DNA from: SYFY01 sp041752315
Lineage (GTDB): Bacteria; Pseudomonadota; Gammaproteobacteria; Pseudomonadales; Azotimanducaceae
Assembly (NCBI GenBank): GCA_041752315.1
Contig: JBGSHJ010000066.1
Location: forward strand, 134,775-198,774
DNA length: 64,000 nt
Direction: 5' to 3'
Shown in pieces: positions 16,873 through 25,581 of this stretch (positions are counted from its first letter, which is position 1; each line of letters begins with the position of its first letter). Both the position numbers and the translations under genes were made by a program. The notes under the pieces are model-generated. The model ran no database searches. It had not been told where the DNA came from and saw nothing but the letters and a program-made list of their open reading frames with translations.

Positions 16873-18243
16873 TCAGTACTTGTAACTCTCTGGCTTGAAT
16901 GGCCCTTCCACCTTCACGCCGATGTATTTCGCCTGATCCGCTCGCAGTTTGGTCATCACGCCACCAAACCCTTCAACCATCAATGCAGCAACCTCTTCAT
17001 CAAGCTTCTTGGGCAGTACCTCAACGGTGATCGGTGAGCGCTGGTTGACTGGCTGATCGGCCCACCGCTGCTCATACAGGTGCATCTGCGCAAGCACCTG
17101 GTTGGCAAAGGAACCGTCCATGATGCGGGAAGGATGTCCCATCGCGTTACCGAGGTTGACGAGTCTACCTTCGGACAGCAGGACCAGGAAATCACCATCA
17201 TCGTCACTGCGGAAGATCTGGTGGACCTGGTCCTTGACCTTGTCCCAACGCCAGTTCTTGCGCATGAAATTCGTGTCGATTTCGTTGTCGAAGTGTCCGA
17301 TGTTGCAGACCACCGCACGGCGCTTGAGCGAGCGCAGCATGTTGCTGTCGCAGACATTGGTGTTGCCGGTGCAGGTCACCAGCAGGTCAGTGTCCTGCAA
17401 CAGACGCTGGTCGATGTCCTCGAAACGACCGGTGTTGTCGCCGTTGACATACGGCGACAGCACCTCGTAGCCGTCCATGCAAGCCTGCATGGCACAGATG
17501 GGGTCCACTTCCACCACGCGCACGATCATGCCTTCCTGACGAAGGCTCTGGGCCGAGCCCTTGCCCACGTCGCCATAACCGATCACCAGTGCACGTTTGC
17601 CCGCCATCAGCATGTCGGTGCCACGTTTGACGGCGTCGTTGAGACTGTGACGGCAACCATACTTGTTGTCGTTTTTTGACTTGGTAACAGAATCGTTCAC
17701 GTTGATCGCGGGCACCTTGAGCTTGCCCTCGGCCATCATCTCGAAGAGGCGGTGCACTCCGGTCGTGGTCTCCTCGCTGATCCCGTGGATGCTGTCGAGC
17801 ATTTGGGGATAGCGATTGTGGATGATCTCGGTCAGGTCACCACCATCGTCGAGCAACAGGTTGGCATTCCACGGTTTGCCACCGCTGAGGATGGTCTGCT
17901 CGATGCACCAGAGATACTCTTCTTCGGTCTCACCTTTCCAGGCGAATACAGGAATGCCGGCAGCGGCGATGGCTGCTGCGGCGTGATCCTGTGTGGAAAA
18001 AATGTTGCAGGAGGACCACCGGACTTCAGCGCCGAGGGCAGTCAGCGTTTCGATCAGCACGGCGGTCTGCACGGTCATGTGAATGCAGCCGATGACACGG
18101 GCATCGGCCAGTGGTTTGGTTGTCGAGTATCGTTTTCGCAGGGCCATGAGAGCTGGCATTTCCGATTCGGCGAGACGAATTTCCTTGCGACCAAACTCGG
18201 CAAGGCCGATGTCGGCCACTTTGTAATCGGTAAAGGTGGTCAT
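16873..18243 (-). CDS. ahcY: S-adenosylhomocysteine hydrolase
   Basis: This 456-residue enzyme starts MTTFTDYKVADIGLAEFG at an ATG overlapping the sahR stop (ATGA). It carries the family signatures SSCNIFSTQDHAAAAIA, VPAINVNDSVTKSKNDN with active-site Lys and Asn, and the NAD-binding VIGYGDVGKGSAQSLR. It ends FKPESYKY, the expected Tyr-containing C-terminus. It cleaves SAH to adenosine and homocysteine and so relieves product inhibition of methyltransferases. Coupling to the SAH-type regulator directly upstream suggests feedback control by SAH level. Confidence 0.97.
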   Translation of the reverse strand: MTTFTDYKVADIGLAEFGRKEIRLAESEMPALMALRKRYSTTKPLADARVIGCIHMTVQTAVLIETLTALGAEVRWSSCNIFSTQDHAAAAIAAAGIPVFAWKGETEEEYLWCIEQTILSGGKPWNANLLLDDGGDLTEIIHNRYPQMLDSIHGISEETTTGVHRLFEMMAEGKLKVPAINVNDSVTKSKNDNKYGCRHSLNDAVKRGTDMLMAGKRALVIGYGDVGKGSAQSLRQEGMIVRVVEVDPICAMQACMDGYEVLSPYVNGDNTGRFEDIDQRLLQDTDLLVTCTGNTNVCDSNMLRSLKRRAVVCNIGHFDNEIDTNFMRKNWRWDKVKDQVHQIFRSDDDGDFLVLLSEGRLVNLGNAMGHPSRIMDGSFANQVLAQMHLYEQRWADQPVNQRSPITVEVLPKKLDEEVAALMVEGFGGVMTKLRADQAKYIGVKVEGPFKPESYKY

Positions 18244-19244
18244 GCTTGCTCCTTGATGTAAGTGAGAATCTGGATTGAGAAACCGTTTTTCTGCGCCAGA
18301 AACTGGCGGGGTCCTGACACGAGGCCTGCACTGCTGGCCCAGTGATCGAGTTCGTGGCTGTCGAAACCAAGCCACAGGTCGCCACAGGCGTGGCGCACCC
18401 AGTCATGCTCATGGCGTTCGAGTTCGGCGATCAGCAGTCGACCCTGATCAGCCAGCAATCGTGCTGCCTGTGCAAAAAACTGGCGTGGCGCAGGCAGGTG
18501 GTGCAGCACCATCGCAGCGACCACGGCAGCAAATCGGGTTCGGGTGCGAAATCGCGTGAATTCCCGATGCAGCAACGATACGTTGCGCAATCCACGCACC
18601 GTTTCGTTGGCAGGGACCAACATCGCTGCCGCCTGGTCGATGGCAGTTGCATGGCCAAAGTCCTCGGCCAGCAGGGAAAGAATCTCGCCGTCCCCGGGTC
18701 CAACCTCGAGCGCCTGTGCTTCGTTGGTTGCAGTGCCCCGCCACAGTTCACGCAATGAGGGCGCGTAGACTGCAGTCTCGCTGATCAGTTTCTGCTGGCT
18801 GCGCAGTGCGTCGGCGTTGTTTGCAAAAAAGCGTTCGACCTGACGCTCGCGCTCGATGTGCAGCTGGTCGATCTTTTTTTGCATCGACACGTTCAGTGGC
18901 TGCCGGTCCAGTGCGTCGAAAACAGCCAGGACAAGGGGCGATCGTGGGGAATTTTGCCGACGGTAATAGGTCGAGTTGGCCTCCCGCCTGGCGGCCAGAA
19001 GTCCCGCTTCTCGCAGGATCTTCAGATGATGGCTGAGTGCGGGCTGCGCCATGCCGAACAGGTTCGACAATTCGCTGACTGAAAATGAATCGTGTTCGAG
19101 CGCTCGCAACATCAATGCCCGCCTCTCATCACCTGCAGCAAAAGCGATTGCTACCACGTCCTCAACTTCGCGACTGGCAGATTCTCTTGCCTGTCTCTGG
19201 GCAGACAGTTTTTGAGCAGACGGCTTTTGGGAGGTCAGGGGCAT
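18240..19244 (-). CDS. sahR: ArsR-type regulator fused to a SAM-methyltransferase-like domain (SahR-like)
   Basis: This 334-residue protein has two parts. Residues 28-100 form an ArsR winged helix (RRALMLRALEHDSFSVSEL, then FGMAQPALSHHLKILREAGLL). From about 150 comes a class I methyltransferase fold with motif I LEVGPGDGEILSLLAE and the later VVAAMVLHHLPAPRQFF. Proteins of this build next to ahcY are known as SahR, a regulator of methionine and SAH recycling genes in Proteobacteria. The methyltransferase-like domain is the likely SAH sensor. It is first in the operon with ahcY and diverges from ybdL across a perfect palindrome. I used the ATG at 19244. A TTG at 19271 is also in frame. Confidence 0.85.
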   Translation of the reverse strand: MPLTSQKPSAQKLSAQRQARESASREVEDVVAIAFAAGDERRALMLRALEHDSFSVSELSNLFGMAQPALSHHLKILREAGLLAARREANSTYYRRQNSPRSPLVLAVFDALDRQPLNVSMQKKIDQLHIERERQVERFFANNADALRSQQKLISETAVYAPSLRELWRGTATNEAQALEVGPGDGEILSLLAEDFGHATAIDQAAAMLVPANETVRGLRNVSLLHREFTRFRTRTRFAAVVAAMVLHHLPAPRQFFAQAARLLADQGRLLIAELERHEHDWVRHACGDLWLGFDSHELDHWASSAGLVSGPRQFLAQKNGFSIQILTYIKEQA

Positions 19245-19308
19245 GCGGGAACGGCTGATCCGGAATGGCAATGTCTCGAGGCGGCCAGTCTAATGGTTGA
19301 GCAACTCT

Positions 19309-19328
19309 ATATCAAAATATTTTGATAT
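19309..19328. promoter_or_regulatory. Perfect 20-bp palindrome, probable SahR operator
   Basis: ATATCAAAATATTTTGATAT is fully self-complementary and lies between the divergent sahR and ybdL starts, 64-65 bases from each. ArsR-family dimers bind such AT-rich palindromes. One site could control both transcripts, giving joint regulation of ahcY and of the transaminase/omega-amidase pair. Assignment to SahR is from position. Confidence 0.8.
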
Positions 19329-19392
19329 TGTTTGTAAGTTGCTTGTGGTAATTTTTTGGCAACGAAATGGCCTGTGGCTCCCGGACCTCAGA

Positions 19393-20535
19393 ATGTTGGT
19401 CAGCAAATTGCCGAATGTCGGCACGACGATTTTTACGGTGATGAGCGAACTGGCACGTACTCATGGTGCCATCAACCTGTCACAGGGATTTCCGGATTTT
19501 GATGCACCGGCAGCGCTGCTTGACCGGGTGCAGCATTACCTCCGCAGTGGCCACAACCAGTACGCACCGATGATGGGTGCATCTTCGCTGCGAGCAGCAC
19601 TCGCCAACAAGGTCAGGTCCTGTTACGGATTGGCGGTAGATGCGGAGCAGGAAATCACGGTGACGTCCGGTGCGACCGAGGCGCTCTTCTGTGCGATCAC
19701 GGCGGTTGTGCAGCCTCGGGATGAAGTGATTGTCTTCGACCCGGTGTATGACAGTTACGAACCGGCGATCAGCCTGCAAGGTGCTACGGCGGTCCACGTT
19801 CCCCTGCAGGCTCCTGGCTATCTCCCGGATTGGCAAAGGGTCGAGTCCAGGATCAGCTCAAGGACTCGCGCCATCATCATCAACACGCCGCACAATCCAA
19901 CGGGCACCGTATGGTCTGCGGCCGACCTGCTCGAATTGCAGCGTCTGGTGTTGAAGCATGGACTGTTTGTCATCGCCGATGAAGTTTATGAACACATCGT
20001 CTTTGATGGTGCCCGACACGAGAGCATCTGTCGGTATCCGGAACTTTTTGCCCGGAGTTTTGTAGTTTCCTCCCTTGGCAAGACGTACCACGTCACCGGC
20101 TGGAAAATAGGCTACTGCATCGCCCCACCTGAACTGACGATCGAGTTCCGTCGCATTCACCAGTACGTCACATTTACATCCATCACACCGGTACAACTCG
20201 GTCTTGCCGACTTTCTCGCCGAACACCCCGAACACCATCTGGATCTGGGAGCGTTTTATCAGCGCAAACGGGACTACTTTGGCAATCTGGTTTCCGGGTC
20301 ACGATTTACCTTGAAACCATCGGCGGGCACTTTTTTCCAGTTGCTTGACTACAGTGACATCACCGATGAAGTGGACACCGCGTTGGCGCGTCGGTGGACA
20401 CAGGAAGCGGGCGTGGCCAGTATTCCGTTGTCCGTCTTTTACGCCCGGCCTCCAGGTGACCGGATGCTCAGGTTCTGTTTTGCCAAGGATGACGCGACGC
20501 TGGAAAGAGCCGCGGCAAAGCTGTGTCGGTTGTAA
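19393..20535 (+). CDS. ybdL: Methionine aminotransferase (YbdL type)
   Basis: This 380-residue fold-type I aminotransferase has AINLSQGFPDFDAP, a substrate-side ITVTSGATEALFCAI, the NTPHNPTGTVW motif, FVIADEVYEHIVFDG and the PLP lysine in SSLGKTYHVTGWKIGYC. It transaminates methionine and related amino acids (or 4-methylthio-2-oxobutanoate in reverse) using glutamine-type donors. The start is the ATG at 19393, because longer ORF starts run into the palindrome. It overlaps the omega-amidase gene, matching a transaminase plus omega-amidase salvage pair. SahR control is predicted from the shared operator. Confidence 0.92.
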   Translation: MLVSKLPNVGTTIFTVMSELARTHGAINLSQGFPDFDAPAALLDRVQHYLRSGHNQYAPMMGASSLRAALANKVRSCYGLAVDAEQEITVTSGATEALFCAITAVVQPRDEVIVFDPVYDSYEPAISLQGATAVHVPLQAPGYLPDWQRVESRISSRTRAIIINTPHNPTGTVWSAADLLELQRLVLKHGLFVIADEVYEHIVFDGARHESICRYPELFARSFVVSSLGKTYHVTGWKIGYCIAPPELTIEFRRIHQYVTFTSITPVQLGLADFLAEHPEHHLDLGAFYQRKRDYFGNLVSGSRFTLKPSAGTFFQLLDYSDITDEVDTALARRWTQEAGVASIPLSVFYARPPGDRMLRFCFAKDDATLERAAAKLCRL

Positions 20536-21308
20536 CGATCAGTCTCGTCCAGACCTCGACCAGCTGGCATGCACCGGCGCGCAATCGTGAACATTTCCAG
20601 GTTTTTTTCCCGGATGTACCGGCCAGCAGTGCACTCCTCCTGTTGCCCGAGATGTTCACCACCGGCTTCACCATGCAACCGGAACTCGTGGCGGAATCGA
20701 TGCACGGCCCCACCGCTCTGTGGCTGCGTGAACAGGCATCGATGCAGGGAAGAGCGATTGGTGGCAGCACAGTCGTGACGGAGGCTGGCCGCTATTTCAA
20801 CCGATTCCTCCTGGCCCTGCCAGACACGGGTCTCGTGGCTTATGACAAGAGACACTGCTTTCGAATGGCAGGCGAACATGAGCACTATGCCTCGGGGCTT
20901 GTCCGTCCGGTGTGGGACGTACGGCAGCTGCGGGTCCGTCCATCGGTTTGTTACGACCTGCGGTTCCCGATCTGGCTCCGACGGCGAAATGACTACGATC
21001 TGCTGGTTTGTGTCGCCAACTGGCCGGCAGTTCGACTGGACGCCTGGCGGACGCTGCTCAAGGCGCGTGCGATTGAAAATCAGAGTTACGTTGCCGGCGT
21101 GAACATTCTTGGCAGGGACGGCAATGGTATCGATTATGCCGGTGGCAGCGCGGTCTTCGGACCGGATGGCCGCTGTCTGCTCGATGCGCAGGACCAGGAA
21201 GGCGTTTTCTCTGTTGAACTCGACTTGAAACAGCTCACTCAGTATCGTCACGACTTCCCGGCGTGGCAGGACGCTGACGGGTTCAATGTCATCGATGCGG
21301 AGTCTTAG
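20523..21308 (+). CDS. yafV: Omega-amidase, nitrilase superfamily (YafV type)
   Basis: This 261-residue amidohydrolase starts at GTG inside the ybdL 3' end (13-base overlap). The catalytic triad is visible: Glu in LLLPEMFTTGF, Lys in AYDKRHCF and Cys in RPSVCYDLRFP. Members deaminate the 2-oxoglutaramate or 2-oxosuccinamate released by glutamine or asparagine transaminases, pulling the transamination forward. Together with ybdL this is a compact methionine-keto-acid repair module, cytosolic and probably under SahR. Confidence 0.92.
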   Translation: MSVVTISLVQTSTSWHAPARNREHFQVFFPDVPASSALLLLPEMFTTGFTMQPELVAESMHGPTALWLREQASMQGRAIGGSTVVTEAGRYFNRFLLALPDTGLVAYDKRHCFRMAGEHEHYASGLVRPVWDVRQLRVRPSVCYDLRFPIWLRRRNDYDLLVCVANWPAVRLDAWRTLLKARAIENQSYVAGVNILGRDGNGIDYAGGSAVFGPDGRCLLDAQDQEGVFSVELDLKQLTQYRHDFPAWQDADGFNVIDAES

Positions 21309-21324
21309 CGTGATGGGTGGTGTG

Positions 21325-21660
21325 ATGAGTCGTAGCAGGATAGCCCTCATCGGCTTGCTGGTATTGGCCGGATGCAGTGGAGAAGCCGAGACCGCTGGCC
21401 CCCGTCATCCTGGTGAACAGATTTATCTGAACACCTGCTTTTCCTGTCATGCGTCCGGGATGGCCGGTGCTCCTGCAGTAGGCAACCAGGAAGCTTGGGG
21501 AGTACTTGCGCAAAAAGGCAGGGAGGCACTGCTGCAGTCCACCATCGAAGGCGTGCCACCCGGAATGCCGCCCAAAGGTCTTTGTGCAGATTGCACCGAT
21601 GAGGAGCTGGGTCAGGCTATCGATTACATGATCGAAGCAAGTCAGGCTTCGGTCGAATGA
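21325..21660 (+). CDS. Lipid-anchored class I cytochrome c (c5-like)
   Basis: This 111-residue protein has a lipoprotein signal ending LLVLAGC, then GEQIYLNTCFSCHASG with a single CxxCH heme site. A Met within GVPPGMPPKG is the likely sixth ligand, and an extra Cys pair CADC follows. This is the pattern of cytochrome c5-type electron carriers on the periplasmic side. It starts shortly after yafV. An ATG at 21313 is an alternative start. Being downstream of the SahR-controlled genes may be incidental. Confidence 0.85.
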   Translation: MSRSRIALIGLLVLAGCSGEAETAGPRHPGEQIYLNTCFSCHASGMAGAPAVGNQEAWGVLAQKGREALLQSTIEGVPPGMPPKGLCADCTDEELGQAIDYMIEASQASVE

Positions 21661-21837
21661 TTCGGCAGAAGTTTTCACGGGTCGAATCCGCCGATAATTG
21701 GTGAGAAAGCTCGCGTGTTGGCGGATCGGGTCACACAGGCTCGGTAAAAGACTGGTACACATATTGCATTCATGTTGCACGATCGTCGCTCAGTCTTCAC
21801 CGAGCACACAGGTTCATGATCCAGAAAAGGAATTGCG

Positions 21838-22269
21838 ATGAGTCAGCCACGTCCTGGTGACATTGTTTCGAGGCGCAAAGGTTTTGTCATGCACAAGGGG
21901 TTGGTGCTCGCCGATGGACGGGTGCTTCACAACTCGCCGATCGTCGGTGAATCGGTCGTTTCCATGGCCGAGTTTTGTGCAGGGAAACGTGTTTACGTGG
22001 AACATCAGGAAACGGATGTACGAAACCGGGCGCTGCGTCTGGCCCGTTCAGCCGAGCCTCGAGGCTATGATCTGCTGCGCAACAATTGCGAACACACGGT
22101 GCATCGTCTGACATCGGGGCGCGCGGAAAGTCCTCAGCTGCAGAGCTGGCTGGTCGGTCTGGGTATGGCCGGTGCGGCTTTTGCCCTCACGCGTCACCCG
22201 GGTATAGCCGCTGCCAGTCTCGCTTTTGGCAAGCGTCTCATGGCAAAAAGTCGTCAAAGGGGACGTTAG
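21838..22269 (+). CDS. LRAT-like NlpC/P60-superfamily protein
   Basis: This 143-residue protein starts at ATG with AAAAGGAA upstream. It opens RPGDIVSRRKGFVMHKGLVLADGRVLHNSP, matching the LRAT domain with a catalytic His in the MHKG motif. It also has the nucleophile motif RNNCEHTVHRL. A hydrophobic C-terminal helix (SWLVGLGMAGAAFALT) suggests membrane association. Relatives are thiol acyltransferases or hydrolases. The bacterial role is not established. Its 3' end overlaps the convergent pseudouridine synthase gene by 32 bases. Confidence 0.75.
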   Translation: MSQPRPGDIVSRRKGFVMHKGLVLADGRVLHNSPIVGESVVSMAEFCAGKRVYVEHQETDVRNRALRLARSAEPRGYDLLRNNCEHTVHRLTSGRAESPQLQSWLVGLGMAGAAFALTRHPGIAAASLAFGKRLMAKSRQRGR

Positions 22270-22921
22270 CGCGGAAGGTCCCATGCCCTGGCACCACAAG
22301 CCGATGACAGTGCAGGAACAGTCGGTCGCCTGTCTGTGCGGGGTCATTCGGTTTCCCGTAAAGATGATCGCCGACGATGGGGTGTCCAATCCACGCAAGA
22401 TGTACACGCAACTGATGTGACCTGCCCGTCAGCGGTTGCGCGAGCAACCATGAATGATCACCTGTCGTGCCAAGGCAGCGGACCCGGGTCACGGCATCAA
22501 AACCACCTTCGATCGGATTGTTAAGGAAAATCCGTACGCCGGTGGTTTCTATATCCTCTCGTTTTCCAGCCACCCGGTAGCGGCTCTTGCGTCCGGGCAT
22601 GAGCGGGAGGTTGATGGAGATCGTTTTTGTCCCCGGAAACCGGCCCACAACCCTGGCGACGTAAAATTTGCGGACTGCGCGGGCATTGAACAGTCTCGCC
22701 AGTTCGCTCTGCCGGACCTGCGTCTTGGCCACCAGCAGTACACCACTCGTTCCTTTGTCCAGGCGGTGAACCAGAAACAGCTTGTCGTTCGACTGCAATG
22801 TACGCCAGAGGTTTGCCGAGCCCGAGCGGTCTTCCAGCAAAGAAATGCCGGAGGGCTTGTTAAGAACCAGAAGATTTGCCGACTCGAACAATCTCTCTGG
22901 TTGTGTCACGGGTTCATGCAT
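22238..22921 (-). CDS. RluA-family pseudouridine synthase
   Basis: This 227-residue enzyme starts MHEPVTQPERLFESANLLVLNKPSG. The catalytic Asp lies in FLVHRLDKGTSGVLLVAK, followed by RKFYVARVVG and a C-terminal GRSHQLRVHLAWIGHPIVGDHLYG. It isomerises uridine in rRNA or tRNA, with no S4 domain visible. The start ATG overlaps the M28-like gene stop (ATGCATGA), so translation is probably coupled. Much longer in-frame starts would duplicate the upstream gene and are not used. Confidence 0.9.
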   Translation of the reverse strand: MHEPVTQPERLFESANLLVLNKPSGISLLEDRSGSANLWRTLQSNDKLFLVHRLDKGTSGVLLVAKTQVRQSELARLFNARAVRKFYVARVVGRFPGTKTISINLPLMPGRKSRYRVAGKREDIETTGVRIFLNNPIEGGFDAVTRVRCLGTTGDHSWLLAQPLTGRSHQLRVHLAWIGHPIVGDHLYGKPNDPAQTGDRLFLHCHRLVVPGHGTFRANVPFDDFLP

Positions 22922-24065
22922 TTGCGGCAGCATCCAGACACTCGACGCAAGCATTGACGATACCGGTGGTCCGCTCGATATCCACGCTCGGCTGCAGCCG
23001 ATCATCGGGGTGATGAAACCATCGATTGCTGCCCAGCAAGGACAGGTAACGGCCTCCACCATCATGGATGTCCCTGGCTTCGCCCAGGGGACGCGTGCCA
23101 TGAGGCAGACTGTCGGCACCCTGGATAGCATGTCGTTCCAGCGCGGTGGTCAGCATCGCCAGACGATCTGCGTGATCCGCCTGGAGCAACAACCGGCTAT
23201 CCACGGAGGCAAAATTGGCACCGAGATGGACCCAGAAAAATGCGTCTTTCAACAGGGTCTGATGACTGGTCAGGTAACGCCGCATGCCAAGATGTCCAAG
23301 TTCGTGGCCACTGTTGGCTGTGAAATGGACTGATCTGCGTGGTGGGTTGGCGCTGAAATGCCGCATGCAGGCGAGCCATACGGCGATACCGCCACCACGT
23401 TCCGAGGTACACGTCCACCAGCCGCTCTTGGGCGTCATGATGACCAAGGGTGCGGCAGATTTGTCCCGTCCAGCGATGGCGAAGTCGACATTCGTTGCCT
23501 TGACGGATTCCCATCGACTCTCGATGACCACATTGAGTGGCTTGCCAGCCCTCGCAGCGTCTTCGATGAAGTCGCTGTTCTGGCTTGCAATCTGCACGAC
23601 CGGTGGTCCAAACGGTGCACCGTAACGTTCTGCATTCAGCACCGCGAGGCCACGGACAATGTTGTCCGCAGCCGAAACCGCGATGAGAGCCTGGTGCCTG
23701 GCCTGGGTGCGGGCAACCTGCAGTGTTTTCGTCAGCGAGTGTCCATCCTGAGGAGCAAACCGGCCGACACCGACCTGGCCAGGCGTTGCCAGGGAAACTG
23801 CGGTACCCAGGACGCCTCCTGACGGCGTGTCGGGTCCATCGAACAACGGCACGCCATTGATCTCGCGACCGTCGGACAAGGTAACCGATGCGCGAACCAC
23901 CGTTCGGCGGGCGAATGGATATTCGAACAGATTGGCGTCCACTCCGTGATCCGCGCATTGGGCGATGAGCCAGCGGGAGGTTGACAGGTCCCCGGCCGTC
24001 GCCGTGCGGTGATCGGCAATGTGGTCGAAGGCACTCAGGTCGGTTCGAAGAGAATTGGTGGTCAT
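22914..24065 (-). CDS. M28-fold protein with altered metal site, unknown function
   Basis: This 383-residue protein starts MTTNSLRTDLSAFDHIADH. Its layout is an N-terminal helical part, a PA-like insert (about 75-190) and a C-terminal core resembling M28 aminopeptidases. The usual zinc ligands look replaced: the HxD strand reads VIMTPKSGWW, the Asp loop reads SERGGGIAVW, and the GEE.G.LG segment reads SGHELGHLG. That last segment creates an HExxH-type pair at 254-258. It may be an inactive paralogue or use another site. It is translationally coupled to the pseudouridine synthase and divergent from oxyR. Confidence 0.6.
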   Translation of the reverse strand: MTTNSLRTDLSAFDHIADHRTATAGDLSTSRWLIAQCADHGVDANLFEYPFARRTVVRASVTLSDGREINGVPLFDGPDTPSGGVLGTAVSLATPGQVGVGRFAPQDGHSLTKTLQVARTQARHQALIAVSAADNIVRGLAVLNAERYGAPFGPPVVQIASQNSDFIEDAARAGKPLNVVIESRWESVKATNVDFAIAGRDKSAAPLVIMTPKSGWWTCTSERGGGIAVWLACMRHFSANPPRRSVHFTANSGHELGHLGMRRYLTSHQTLLKDAFFWVHLGANFASVDSRLLLQADHADRLAMLTTALERHAIQGADSLPHGTRPLGEARDIHDGGGRYLSLLGSNRWFHHPDDRLQPSVDIERTTGIVNACVECLDAAANA

Positions 24066-24120
24066 GGCATCGTCCCCTGGCTGCACGCACGCTAACATCA
24101 CTTGCTCAAGGAGTAGAAGC

Positions 24121-25020
24121 ATGAATATCCGGGATCTCAAGTACCTCGTCGCGGTTGCCGAACTCAAGCACTTCGGACATGCGGCGGATGCCTGTCATGT
24201 CAGCCAGCCGACGCTCTCCACACAATTGAAGAAACTCGAAGAGACTCTGGGTGTGGTTGTCATCGAGCGAACCAACCGTCAGGTTCTGTTGTCTTCGGTG
24301 GGTGAAAAGATTGTTCTGCAGGCAAAACGCGTGCTGAGCGAAGTGGATGAACTCACACGTATCGCGGATCAGCACCGTGATCCGTTTGGTGGTGATCTGC
24401 GGCTGGGTATCATTCCAACGGTGGCCCCGTACCTTCTGTCGCACATTCTCGGGCCGATTCGCACTCGTTTTCCCAATCTTCGAATCCAGCTGAACGAAGG
24501 CCAGACGGTGGACATCTCGGCTCGCCTGAAACTTGGCGAGCTGGATGCGATCATCCTGGCGCTGCCGCTGATCGATGACCAGACCGAGGTGCGGACGCTG
24601 TACATCGAACCGTTCTATTTTGCGCTGTCGACCCAGCACCCGATGGCTGGAAAGAAGCAGGTTGCACTCAAGGACCTGGCGGCCGAGCGCATGCTGCTGC
24701 TTGAAGACGGTCACTGTCTGCGTGACCAGGCACTGTCGGTCTGCGATTCTGCCGGGGCCGTCGAAAACACGAATTTTCGGGCCACCAGCCTGGAGACGCT
24801 GCGTCAGATGGTATGTGCGAATGTGGGCACGACGCTGATGCCTGAACTGGCGCTCACCAGAACGGCCGGACTGCGCTACATCCCCTTTGAGCACGCCGCG
24901 CGCGCGTCTGCTCCACATCGCGAGATCGGGCTTTGCTGGCGACGGGCTTCCAGTCGCACCGAACTGCTGGAAGAGATGACCAAGGTACTACGTGTCGCTG
25001 TCAGCGAGATCCTGCAATAG
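24121..25020 (+). CDS. oxyR: Hydrogen-peroxide sensor OxyR
   Basis: This 299-residue LysR regulator starts MNIRDLKYLVAVAELKHFGH, with AAGGAG upstream. The helix-turn-helix includes CHVSQPTLSTQLKKLEETLG. The peroxide-sensing cysteines are both present in LLEDGHCLRDQALSVCDSAG, spaced as C199 and C208 of E. coli OxyR. Oxidation forms a disulfide that switches target genes. The neighbouring DUF3501, Fe-S and rubrerythrin genes and a consensus-like site at 27536 fit a local regulon. Its 3' end overlaps the convergent DUF3501 gene by 33 bases. Confidence 0.95.
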   Translation: MNIRDLKYLVAVAELKHFGHAADACHVSQPTLSTQLKKLEETLGVVVIERTNRQVLLSSVGEKIVLQAKRVLSEVDELTRIADQHRDPFGGDLRLGIIPTVAPYLLSHILGPIRTRFPNLRIQLNEGQTVDISARLKLGELDAIILALPLIDDQTEVRTLYIEPFYFALSTQHPMAGKKQVALKDLAAERMLLLEDGHCLRDQALSVCDSAGAVENTNFRATSLETLRQMVCANVGTTLMPELALTRTAGLRYIPFEHAARASAPHREIGLCWRRASSRTELLEEMTKVLRVAVSEILQ

Positions 25021-25581
25021 GGAACTGCGATTGGCCTCGGGCACTTCGATCGAACATCGCAGTCCGGGGTGATCGATCCCCATAAGCAAGGTGGAACCTG
25101 CCTTCAATCCCCGGATGGATGCGGCATCCAGTTCGAATCGCAGGAAATGAACAGCTGCAGTCTTGTGATCGTTGGTCCGCTCCAGATCCTCGTTGGCAAT
25201 TGCGGCAATCCGGGCACAACCTTCCACCTGGACCCAGACCGTGTGCTCCACGCCACCCAGTCTGCCCAAGGCGACGTGACGCTCTTCGACGTCCGGATAC
25301 TCCAGCATGAAGGTCGCCTTCCAGTTGGCGCCGTCCGGGATCAGCGGATTGTAGGCCTCGATTTCTTCATCGATTGCCGAGCGTTCGAATATTCGCTCGA
25401 CACGCAACATTTCCTGCACCTGGTATTGAATGGTCAGGCGGTCTTCGAAGTACAGTGTCGCATTGGGTCCCAGCGCGATCTGGCGCAGCTTTTTGTGTGC
25501 GATCACCTGTTGGCGAAATGCGGGACGGGTTTCCGCATAGGCTTCGAGCCCGAACAGATCCTGTCGAGACAGCTTTTTCAT
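24988..25581 (-). CDS. DUF3501 protein
   Basis: This 197-residue protein starts MKKLSRQDLFGLEAYAE and includes HKKLRQIALGPNATLYFEDRLTIQYQVQEMLR and a later ATFMLEYPDVEER. These segments are characteristic of DUF3501. Its function is unknown. It is regularly found beside rubrerythrin and HDR-type Fe-S proteins, as here. Its start overlaps the Fe-S gene stop (ATGA), so the two are made together. Confidence 0.85.
   Translation of the reverse strand: MKKLSRQDLFGLEAYAETRPAFRQQVIAHKKLRQIALGPNATLYFEDRLTIQYQVQEMLRVERIFERSAIDEEIEAYNPLIPDGANWKATFMLEYPDVEERHVALGRLGGVEHTVWVQVEGCARIAAIANEDLERTNDHKTAAVHFLRFELDAASIRGLKAGSTLLMGIDHPGLRCSIEVPEANRSSLLQDLADSDT

Noticed and set aside
18244..18300. SAH or SAM riboswitch before ahcY
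   Set aside because: There is no untranslated leader: ahcY overlaps the sahR stop, and protein-based control explains the locus.
22922..23131. Long N-terminal extension of the pseudouridine synthase
   Set aside because: It is an out-of-frame overlap with the M28-like gene. The coupled ATG at 22921 gives the normal N-terminus.
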